A stretch of DNA of 5,460 nt, taken from assembly GCA_900770535.1 (NCBI GenBank), contig CAAHDV010000209.1, positions 1 through 5,460 on the forward strand, given 5' to 3'. Made by a program: the position numbers and the translations under genes. Each line of letters opens with the position of its first letter. The stretch's first letter is position 1. This stretch comes from Lachnospiraceae bacterium (GTDB lineage Bacteria > Bacillota > Clostridia > Lachnospirales > Lachnospiraceae). This document shows positions 1-5,166 of this stretch, piece after piece. The notes below the pieces were generated by a model that was given only the letters and a program-made list of their open reading frames with translations, was not told where the DNA came from and ran no database searches.

Positions 1-90
1 GATCTTTCCAAGCCGATTGACTTAAACATCCATGCTGAGGCTGGCATCGATGAGATTCTGGAGACCCTGTCCCCGTACATCATCAAATAA
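1..90 (+). CDS. C-terminal end of an unidentified protein (partial, 5' end outside window)
   Basis: Frame 1 is open from the first base and gives 29 residues ending in ...ETLSPYIIK before a TAA at 88-90. Reality as a coding end is supported by two consecutive terminator-like hairpins on the same strand directly downstream (110-189), and by the convergent arrangement with thiI. The tail contains an amphipathic helix-like stretch (AGIDEILETLSPYI), as seen at the C-terminus of many globular enzymes. That is too little to name a family, and I do not recognise it. The piece contains no start codon choice, motif or catalytic residue that can be judged. Confidence 0.6.
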   Translation, partial: DLSKPIDLNIHAEAGIDEILETLSPYIIK

Positions 91-109
91 TTGCGCTTAC
101 GTGATTTTT

Positions 110-146
110 AATAAGGATACTCCTTTCGGAGTATCCTTATTTTTTT
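110..146 (+). terminator. Rho-independent terminator of the left-hand + strand gene
   Basis: A perfect 14-bp stem (110-123 with 128-141) encloses the four-base loop TTTC. The right arm runs into a run of seven T (140-146). It lies 19 bases after the TAA at 88-90. The T run is only on the + strand: on the - strand the hairpin has a GAAA loop but is followed by TTAAAAAT rather than a T tract. It is therefore a canonical terminator for the + gene and a poor one for thiI. Confidence 0.92.
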
Positions 147-148
147 AC

Positions 149-189
149 CCGGAATCCTGCCAGAAGCAGGAATTTCGGTCTTTGTTTTT
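149..189 (+). terminator. Second, weaker terminator-like hairpin in tandem
   Basis: The inner stem TCCTGC (155-160) pairs with GCAGGA (166-171) around the loop CAGAA. With A172 bulged, the stem extends outward through 153-154/173-174, a G152-T175 wobble and CCG/CGG (149-151/176-178). The following bases TCTTTGTTTTT (179-189) are T-rich. The wobble is allowed only in + strand RNA (C-A on the other strand), and the T-rich tail is also on the + side. This would be a back-up terminator for the left-hand gene, or a fortuitous hairpin. Its end is six bases from the thiI stop codon. Confidence 0.5.
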
Positions 190-194
190 CAAAA

Positions 195-1376
195 CTAGTC
201 ACACCAGATGACTTCTTCTGTCTCCAGCGCGGTCCGCACCATCTCATCAATCTTCTCTTCCAGTTTTGTCTCGGACTTATGAATGATGTTTAAGTTCGGC
301 TTCGTTACCGGATGCTTTGCAACAAAAATGGTGCAGCAGTCCTCAAATGGCTGAATAGAGGTCTCAAAGGTGCCGATCTTCTCGGAAATATCAATGATCT
401 CCTGCTTGTCAAAACCGATCAGCGGGCGGAATACCGGCATGGTGCAGACCTCATTGGTAGCTGCCAGGGACTGTACGGTCTGGGAAGCCACCTGACCAAT
501 GCTCTCGCCGGTGATGAGGGCCAGGGAATCACTCTTCTTCGCGATCTCCTCAGCAATCTTCATCATGTAGCGGCGCATGATAATGGTCAGCTCCTCATGC
601 GGGCACTGCTCGTAAATATACAGCTGAATGTCGGTAAAGTTTACCACATGCAGCGGAATCGGGCCGGAATAGCGCGCTACCAGCTTTGCCAGATCCACCA
701 CCTTCTGCTTTGCGCGGTCGCTGGTGTATGGCGGAGCATGGAAGTAAACCGCGTCGATCTTCACGCCGCGCTTTGCGATCATGTAGCCTGCCACCGGGCT
801 GTCGATGCCGCCGGATAAAAGCAAGGTTGCCTTTCCGTTGGTTCCCACCGGCATACCGCCCGGACCCGGGATCATCAGGGAGTAAATGTTCACAACTTTG
901 CGGATTTCCACATGCACCAGAACGTCCGGATGGTGCACATCTACGGAGGTCTCCGGGAACGCGTTTAAGATTACCTCACCGAAATCGCAGTTCATCTGCT
1001 CGGAACGCACCGGATAATTCTTGTCCGCGCGTCTGGAGTCTACCTTGAACGTAAAATGCTTGTCCGGGTAAACCTGGTCGATATAATCCACAACGACCTT
1101 CTTTAAATTCTCATAATCCTTATCTTCCAGCTGGAGCATCGGACAGATCCAGGCAATGCCGAATACCTTTTTTAAGGCATCGATTACTTCGTCGTAATCG
1201 TACTCGCTGAGAGCCTGCACGTAGATACGTCCGGACTCCTTGGAGGCAATGAAGGAACCCTCCACTTTTTTGAGCGCGTTCTTGATCTGTTTGATGAGCG
1301 CGTCCTCAAACAGGTAACGGTTCTTGCCCTTGGTACCGATCTCTGCGTACTTAATCAAAAATGACTGGTATACCAT
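195..1376 (-). CDS. thiI: ThiI, tRNA 4-thiouridine synthase (sulfurtransferase)
   Basis: This 393-residue cytosolic enzyme activates U8 of tRNA with ATP and replaces its oxygen with sulfur supplied by a cysteine desulfurase, making 4-thiouridine. The N-terminus has the family signature LIKYAEIGTKGKNR (8-20). It is followed by the N-terminal ferredoxin-like and THUMP tRNA-binding region (to about 165), then the PP-loop ATP pyrophosphatase motif SGGIDSP (188-194), TGESIGQVASQT (289-300), RPLIGFDKQEI (317-326) and FEDCCTIF (344-351). One of Cys347/Cys348 probably matches the conserved sulfur-carrying cysteine of E. coli ThiI (inference). The length fits the Bacillus-type protein. The C-terminal rhodanese domain of the E. 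coli 482-residue enzyme is absent, which implies direct sulfur transfer from the partner desulfurase, encoded immediately upstream. The ATG has the ribosome site AAAGGAA, and the gap to the upstream stop is 13 bases. The stop is TAG. Confidence 0.97.
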   Translation of the reverse strand: MVYQSFLIKYAEIGTKGKNRYLFEDALIKQIKNALKKVEGSFIASKESGRIYVQALSEYDYDEVIDALKKVFGIAWICPMLQLEDKDYENLKKVVVDYIDQVYPDKHFTFKVDSRRADKNYPVRSEQMNCDFGEVILNAFPETSVDVHHPDVLVHVEIRKVVNIYSLMIPGPGGMPVGTNGKATLLLSGGIDSPVAGYMIAKRGVKIDAVYFHAPPYTSDRAKQKVVDLAKLVARYSGPIPLHVVNFTDIQLYIYEQCPHEELTIIMRRYMMKIAEEIAKKSDSLALITGESIGQVASQTVQSLAATNEVCTMPVFRPLIGFDKQEIIDISEKIGTFETSIQPFEDCCTIFVAKHPVTKPNLNIIHKSETKLEEKIDEMVRTALETEEVIWCD

Positions 1377-1392
1377 ACTTTTTCCTTTCTTA
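1377..1392 (-). promoter_or_regulatory. thiI ribosome binding site directly abutting the desulfurase stop codon
   Basis: Read on the - strand, the TAA of the desulfurase gene (1392-1390) runs straight into GAAAGGAAAAAGT and then the thiI ATG (1376-1374). The Shine-Dalgarno core AAAGGAA lies a few bases after the stop with normal spacing. There is no room for a separate promoter here apart from within the upstream gene. The layout favours translational coupling of thiI to the desulfurase. Confidence 0.75.
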
Positions 1393-2544
1393 TCCTCTCT
1401 GGTAACGGCGCAGGACCGGAACCAGCTCCTTTAATACATCAATGGTGTAATCAACTTCTTCTTTTGTGTTAAACATCCCAAAGCTCATGCGGATAGTGGA
1501 ATCCAGAAGCTTCTGGGCCACGCCGATGCCCTTTAAGGTTCCGCTGATACCCGGATGATTGGAGGAACATGCGGAACCGGAAGAAACGTAAACACCTTTA
1601 TCCTCCAGCGCATGCAGAAGCACCTCGCTGCGCACGCCCTCAAAGCTGACGCTGACGATCTGCGGTGCGCTTGCCTCGCCCTTTTTGCTGTTAATGACCG
1701 TTCCTTCAATCTCGCCCAGGCGGTCCGTCATGTAATCCTTCAGTTCGATGAGTTTCTGTATTTTTTCCGCGTGGTTCGTGTACATCTCTTTTGCTGCAGC
1801 GCCAAATCCTGCCACACCCGGAACATTCTCAGTGCCGGAGCGCAGGCCGGCCTGCTGGCCTCCGCCATAGATGAGGGGTTTAATCTTCACGCCGTTACGG
1901 ATGTATAAGAATCCCACACCCTTCGGTCCGTGAATCTTATGGCTGCTGACAGAAAGCAGGTCAATGCCCTGCTTTTTCGGGCGGATGACATACTTGCCAT
2001 AAGCCTGAATGGCATCCACATGGTACAGAGTGGACGGATTCTTTGCTTTGATGATCTTTGAGATCTCCTCCACCGGTTCCACAGCTCCCACTTCATTGTT
2101 CACATACATGGTGGAAACCAGGATGGTATCTGGGCGGATGGCCTCCTCCAGTTCCTTCAGGCTGATATGGCCGTCGTGGTCGACCGGAAGAATGGTCACC
2201 TCAAAGCCAAGCTCCTCCAGCACGCCCAGTGGATTGTAGACGGACGGATGCTCGATGGAGGTGCTGATGATGTGCTTTCCCGCTCTCTGATTCGCCCAGG
2301 CTGTACCGATCAGGGCCATGTTGTTGGACTCGGAACCGCCGGAGGTAAACAGGATTTCCTTTTCCTGCACCTTCATGGTATCCGCGATGATCTTTCTCGC
2401 GTCGCGGATGTACTGCTCTGCCTCCATGCCCTTGCGGTGCTTGGCAGCCGGATTGCCGTAGTCCTCTGTCATTGTTTTCACCACGATGTCCCTTACACTG
2501 TCGAGGACCTTTGTGGTAGCTGAATTATCAAAATATGCTTCCAT
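1390..2544 (-). CDS. iscS: Cysteine desulfurase, NifS/IscS family (probable ThiI partner)
   Basis: This 384-residue PLP enzyme converts L-cysteine to alanine and passes the sulfur as a persulfide. Visible family motifs are YFDNSATT (4-11), the cofactor-binding FTSGGSESNN (66-75), IEHPSV with the ring-stacking His99, HVDAIQ with Asp177 and Gln180, and SSHKIHGPKG with the Schiff-base Lys203. They are followed by RSGTEN (235-240) and the active-site loop SSGSACSS with Cys326. All catalytic residues are present and the length is normal for the family. The ATG at 2544 has AGGAG at 2550-2554, five bases upstream, and gives the expected M-x-x-YFDNSATT start. Its position just before a rhodanese-less thiI matches the B. 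subtilis nifZ-thiI pair, so its main client is probably ThiI (inference). No iscU or iscA scaffold gene is visible here. The symbol iscS denotes the family; nifS or nifZ would be equally defensible. Confidence 0.95.
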   Translation of the reverse strand: MEAYFDNSATTKVLDSVRDIVVKTMTEDYGNPAAKHRKGMEAEQYIRDARKIIADTMKVQEKEILFTSGGSESNNMALIGTAWANQRAGKHIISTSIEHPSVYNPLGVLEELGFEVTILPVDHDGHISLKELEEAIRPDTILVSTMYVNNEVGAVEPVEEISKIIKAKNPSTLYHVDAIQAYGKYVIRPKKQGIDLLSVSSHKIHGPKGVGFLYIRNGVKIKPLIYGGGQQAGLRSGTENVPGVAGFGAAAKEMYTNHAEKIQKLIELKDYMTDRLGEIEGTVINSKKGEASAPQIVSVSFEGVRSEVLLHALEDKGVYVSSGSACSSNHPGISGTLKGIGVAQKLLDSTIRMSFGMFNTKEEVDYTIDVLKELVPVLRRYQRG

Positions 2545-2551
2545 TCTATCT

Positions 2552-2565
2552 CCTATAACCTATAA
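2552..2565. repeat. Two tandem copies of CCTATAA next to the desulfurase ribosome site
   Basis: CCTATAA occurs at 2552-2558 and again immediately at 2559-2565 (TTATAGG twice on the coding strand). The inner copy overlaps the AGGAG ribosome site (2550-2554). The repeat fills most of the 24-base gap between the rsmE stop and the desulfurase start. With only two copies it may be a simple duplication without function. Confidence 0.8.
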
Positions 2566-2568
2566 CAC

Positions 2569-3306
2569 TTACTGCTCTAACTGGAACATCAGGATAGAAA
2601 GCATGGTCATGCCCGCGGTCTCGGTCCGCAGGATGCGCCGTCCCAGAGTGATGGGATGAATGCCTTCCGCCATGGCTGTTTCCACTTCCTCTACGTCAAA
2701 ACCGCCTTCCGGGCCGATAAAGATACCCACACGCATGCCGGGCTTTACCTGTTCCAGAATGGCTTTGGTTTCTTTCATGCCCTCTGCCAGCTCATAGGGG
2801 ATCAGATTCACGTCAAACCCTTTCGCGTAGGCAAAGGCCTCTTTCATGGTCAGTACGCTGTGCACCTGCGGGATCATCATGCGGCCGGACTGTTTGGCCG
2901 CGCTCTCCGCAATGGCATTCCAGCGTTTTAACTTGGACTCCTCTTTCTTCCGGTCCAGCTTCACCACCGCGCGGCGGGTTGCCACCGGAATGACCTCATG
3001 TACGCCCAGCTCCACAGCCTTCTGGATGATAAGCTCCATTTTATCACTCTTAGGCAGGCCCTGGAACAGATATAATTCTGCCGGAAGTTCGCTTAAGTCG
3101 GTGTCTTCTGTCAGGATTTTTGCCCGGATCTCATCCTCACCGATGGTTTCCAGCTCGCAGATATAGCTGCGGGAAATACCGTCACGGATTCCCACCTGCT
3201 CTCCTGCCTTCATCCGCAGGACATTGCGGATATGGTTCACGTCCTGACCGGTGATCACGGCATAGCCATCCATGATCTGCGCCGGTGTTACAAAAAAATG
3301 ATACAC
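2569..3306 (-). CDS. rsmE: RsmE, 16S rRNA (uracil-1498-N3) methyltransferase
   Basis: This 245-residue cytosolic SPOUT (trefoil-knot) methyltransferase uses S-adenosylmethionine to make m3U1498 in 16S rRNA near the decoding site. The N-terminal PUA-like RNA-binding part covers roughly residues 1-70, with the typical DVNHIRNVLRMKAGE (22-36). The SPOUT domain follows with GLPKSDKMELIIQKAVELGV (83-102), RWNAIAESAAKQSGR (128-142), and the knot/AdoMet-binding motifs IFIGPEGGF (195-203) and LGRRILRTETA (221-231). Length is standard. The first codon is GTG (3306-3304), chosen because it gives the expected MYHFFV start and has AGGAG seven bases upstream. It lies 11 bases after prmA, its usual neighbour in Firmicutes, where the pair often follows dnaJ. 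Translational coupling to prmA is likely. Confidence 0.96.
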   Translation of the reverse strand: MYHFFVTPAQIMDGYAVITGQDVNHIRNVLRMKAGEQVGIRDGISRSYICELETIGEDEIRAKILTEDTDLSELPAELYLFQGLPKSDKMELIIQKAVELGVHEVIPVATRRAVVKLDRKKEESKLKRWNAIAESAAKQSGRMMIPQVHSVLTMKEAFAYAKGFDVNLIPYELAEGMKETKAILEQVKPGMRVGIFIGPEGGFDVEEVETAMAEGIHPITLGRRILRTETAGMTMLSILMFQLEQ

Positions 3307-3320
3307 GCTGCTGCTCCTTA
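3307..3320 (-). promoter_or_regulatory. Ribosome binding site fused to the prmA stop; fixes the GTG start of rsmE
   Basis: On the - strand the prmA stop TAA (3320-3318) shares its last A with AGGAG (3318-3314), giving TAAGGAG, then seven bases to the GTG start of rsmE. This strong site is the main argument for the GTG start. Termination of prmA would occur on top of the rsmE ribosome site, an arrangement compatible with stop-and-restart coupling. Confidence 0.8.
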
Positions 3321-4274
3321 TTTTCTGCGGGCGGTGATGGATACCCAGTCGCCCTGGTAAGTAGTTTCCACGATTTCAAGCTCCGGATTGGCGTTCATGG
3401 CGTCTTTGACGTCCTGCTCCTTGGTGTTAATGATGCCGGAGGTAATGAACATGCCGCCGTGCTTGATGTGTTTGCAGATCTCACCCTGCAGCATGATGAT
3501 GACCGGAGCCAGAATGTTGGCTACCGCAATGTCATAGCACTCGTAACCGGCCTGGTCCTGAATGTTCTTGTCATCAATAATGTTGCCCTGAACCACATGG
3601 AAGCGGTCTGCCGGAATATTGTTGGATTCCAGGTTCTCGCCCACGGCCACGATGGCATTCTCGTCCAGATCGGTGCCGAATACGCTCTTTGCGCCCAGCT
3701 TTAAGGCCGCAATACCCAGAATGCCGCTGCCGGTTCCCACATCAATGATCTCAGAGTCCGCATTCACATACTTGCGCAGCTGGCGGATGCAGAGCTGGGT
3801 AGTCTCATGCATGCCGGTACCAAACGCGGTACCCGGATCGATCTGGATGAGCAGCTTGTCCTTGTGCTCCTCCGGGATGGTCTCCCAGGTTGGCTTGATG
3901 AGGATGTCATCTACGGTAAACGGTTTGAAGTACTGTTTCCAGTTGTTGATCCAGTCCTTATCCTCCGTCTCGGATACGCTTAAGGTGCGCTCGCCCACGT
4001 TCACAAACTCCGCAATCTCATCGAGGCCTGCGTTCACCTGATGGATGATATTCTCCAGATTGCTTAAATCTTCCACATAAAAGCTAACCTTTGCGGTGCC
4101 GTCATCCGGCGGAAGCTCCGGAAGGATGTCGATGAACATGCCCTTGGTATCTGCGTCAGACAGCGGTACATTGTCCTCGATTTCAATGCCCTCAATGCCG
4201 ATCTCGTCCAGCATGCTGCTGATGAGGTCTACAGCCTCGGTCGTGGTCTTTAAGGTAAATTTGGTCCACTTCAT
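3318..4274 (-). CDS. prmA: PrmA, ribosomal protein L11 methyltransferase
   Basis: This 318-residue cytosolic class I AdoMet-dependent methyltransferase trimethylates lysines and the N-terminal amine of ribosomal protein L11. The N-terminal substrate-recognition domain starts MKWTKFTL and runs to about residue 100. It is followed by the linker WINNWKQYFKPF (108-119), conserved in the family. The catalytic domain shows DPGTAFGTGMHETT (146-159), AdoMet motif I as IIDVGTGSGILGIAALKLGA (176-195), the acidic residue in GTDLDENA (200-207) and NILAP (253-257), which corresponds to the catalytic-loop motif. The common GTGTH is GTGMH here, a single substitution of uncertain meaning. Length is slightly above the E. 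coli protein (293) and close to Firmicute versions. The ATG has AGGAG at 4282-4286, seven bases upstream. The gap after the transporter gene is 34 bases, with no terminator and no convincing promoter in it. Confidence 0.97.
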   Translation of the reverse strand: MKWTKFTLKTTTEAVDLISSMLDEIGIEGIEIEDNVPLSDADTKGMFIDILPELPPDDGTAKVSFYVEDLSNLENIIHQVNAGLDEIAEFVNVGERTLSVSETEDKDWINNWKQYFKPFTVDDILIKPTWETIPEEHKDKLLIQIDPGTAFGTGMHETTQLCIRQLRKYVNADSEIIDVGTGSGILGIAALKLGAKSVFGTDLDENAIVAVGENLESNNIPADRFHVVQGNIIDDKNIQDQAGYECYDIAVANILAPVIIMLQGEICKHIKHGGMFITSGIINTKEQDVKDAMNANPELEIVETTYQGDWVSITARRK

Positions 4275-4308
4275 AGAAATTCTCCTTTTATTGATATGTA
4301 CATTATGA

Positions 4309-5070
4309 TCAGATTCCCATTAAAATCTTTACAAATAAAATAACCAGCACCACCAGAATCAGCGGACGGACAATTTTCTGCCCGTTGCTCACTACCAGGC
4401 CGGATCCAATGTAATGACCGGCAATGCAGAACACGGCTGCTGCCAGCCCCAGGCCATAGTAAACCGTTCCGTTAAGCAGAAAGTTCGCCAGAGCCATCAC
4501 GTTGGAGGTCAGATTGAGCACCTTGGTCAGGGCCGATGCCTCGCGCACATTCAGATGCGCGGCTCCGGTCAGTACCAGCAGGTAAAAGGTTCCGGTTCCC
4601 GGCCCGTAAAAACCATCGTACATGCCGATCACAAACGATGCCAGCACACTGATGAAAAGCACTGCTCTGGATGAGAGCTTCGTTTTTCCGTCATCCGCTC
4701 CCATATTTTTGTTGCGCAGCACATAAAAAGCCACAATTGGCAGCACCACCATCATCATATGCTTGATCACGTTGTCGCTCACCAGAAGAGACAGGCTGGA
4801 ACCGATATAAGAACCCAGCAGCGCTGTCAGGCAGGCACACACGGCTGTCTGGATCAGGTTTTTTCCCTTCAGATATCCATTTTTCAGATACCTCCAGGTG
4901 GAAACACTGGTCCCCAGCGTAGACGACATTTTGTTGGTGCCAATGGCAAAATGCGCCGGAACTCCGGCAATGATGTAGGCCGGAAGGGAGATCAGTCCGC
5001 CTCCCCCTGCTATGGAGTCAACAAATCCCGCCAAGAATACCAGCGGGCATACGATCAGATACTGTAACAT
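4309..5070 (-). CDS. TSUP (TauE/SafE, YfcA-like) family membrane transporter
   Basis: A 253-residue integral membrane protein of the sulfite exporter TauE/SafE family (PF01925 type). It is very hydrophobic, with about seven or eight membrane segments, roughly at 3-25, 28-46, 72-97, 104-118, 135-155, 158-170, 186-224 (two) and 233-251. The two internally related halves carry the family signatures AGFVDSIAGGGGLISLP (14-30) and GMYDGFYGPGTGTF (149-162). Members move small anions such as sulfite, sulfoacetate or other organic acids; the substrate and direction cannot be read from sequence. I chose the ATG at 5070 because the family normally starts a few residues before the first helix. A TTG at 5145 would add 25 residues, but it lies inside the predicted promoter's -35 box. 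The ribosome site is weak (GAGAG, five bases before ATG). The gene is first after the promoter at 5117-5145 and may be co-transcribed with prmA downstream. Confidence 0.9.
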   Translation of the reverse strand: MLQYLIVCPLVFLAGFVDSIAGGGGLISLPAYIIAGVPAHFAIGTNKMSSTLGTSVSTWRYLKNGYLKGKNLIQTAVCACLTALLGSYIGSSLSLLVSDNVIKHMMMVVLPIVAFYVLRNKNMGADDGKTKLSSRAVLFISVLASFVIGMYDGFYGPGTGTFYLLVLTGAAHLNVREASALTKVLNLTSNVMALANFLLNGTVYYGLGLAAAVFCIAGHYIGSGLVVSNGQKIVRPLILVVLVILFVKILMGI

Positions 5071-5090
5071 TTTTTCTCTCTTTTCTCTCG
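5071..5090 (-). promoter_or_regulatory. Purine-only leader and weak ribosome site of the transporter gene
   Basis: The 18 bases directly before the ATG (5088-5071) are all purine on the coding strand, ending GAGAGAAAAA. The best Shine-Dalgarno match is GAGAG at 5080-5076, which lacks the GG of AGGAGG. It is weaker than the AGGAG sites of the three following genes. It supports 5070 as the start, but suggests modest translation. Confidence 0.55.
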
Positions 5091-5095
5091 TAAAT

Positions 5096-5108
5096 TGGCA
5101 AAATGCCA
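5096..5108 (-). repeat. Small hairpin TGGCA-AAA-TGCCA in the transporter leader
   Basis: A perfect 5-bp inverted repeat (5096-5100 and 5104-5108) with a three-base loop. It would sit at the very 5' end of an mRNA starting near 5110. It shares bases 5104-5108 with the larger inverted repeat at 5103-5140, so the two structures exclude each other in any RNA that contains both. Confidence 0.45.
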
Positions 5109-5140
5109 CGGATACCAATATAACATAGAATCCGCGGCAT
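5103..5140 (-). repeat. Imperfect inverted repeat overlapping the promoter (possible operator)
   Basis: ATGCCACGGA (5103-5112) and TCCGCGGCAT (5131-5140) are inverted copies with 9 of 10 matches; the one mismatch becomes a G-U pair in - strand RNA. One further pair (5113/5130) extends the stem inward. One arm falls between the -35 and -10 boxes and touches the -35 edge; the other covers the predicted start point. This fits an operator. Alternatively it forms a hairpin in read-through RNA from the ligase gene. Only TTT follows the stem, so it would be a poor terminator. Confidence 0.6.
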
Positions 5141-5156
5141 GACAAGTTACCAATAT
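5113..5156. repeat. Direct repeat TACCAATAT flanking the -35 box
   Basis: The nine bases TACCAATAT occur at 5113-5121, overlapping the -10 box, and at 5148-5156, just upstream of the -35 box. Their starts are 35 bases apart. The copies could be binding half-sites on one face of the helix, or chance in an AT-rich gap. Confidence 0.5.
5117..5145 (-). promoter_or_regulatory. Sigma-A-type promoter for the transporter and probably the whole downstream operon
   Basis: On the - strand there is a -35 box TTGTCA (5145-5140, five of six against TTGACA), a spacer of exactly 17 bases, and a -10 box TATATT (5122-5117, five of six against TATAAT). Transcription would start near 5110, leaving a leader of about 40 bases before the ATG at 5070. 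The promoter lies in the only gap near 100 bases within the - strand genes, which supports it. The match is sequence-based only. Confidence 0.62.
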
Positions 5157-5166
5157 GCTGTATTTT

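Noticed and set aside
312..1048. Long + strand reading frames (168 and 120 codons) inside thiI
   Set aside because: They lie antisense to a fully convincing thiI, have no ribosome site of note and show no recognisable protein features. They are explained by codon bias of the real gene.
1555..2523. Several reading frames antisense to, or out of frame with, the desulfurase gene
   Set aside because: Compositionally odd proteins, with all motifs of the real gene on the - strand frame. These are shadows.
3285..3704. 139-codon + strand frame antisense to the start of rsmE and the end of prmA
   Set aside because: It crosses a gene boundary opposite two well-supported genes and has no family features.
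4275..4335. Possible promoter before prmA (a CATAAT box at 4302-4307 on the - strand)
   Set aside because: No acceptable -35 box stands 16-18 bases upstream; TTGTAA is about 21 bases away. I do not call it.
5103..5140. Inverted repeat as the intrinsic terminator of the ligase gene
   Set aside because: The loop is long, the stem contains a wobble and only three T follow before GCC. It overlaps a good promoter, so an operator role is at least as likely.
5071..5145. Extended transporter start at a TTG (5145)
   Set aside because: The extra 25 residues are not typical for the family. The TTG falls in the predicted -35 box, and an ATG at 5070 gives the normal N-terminus.
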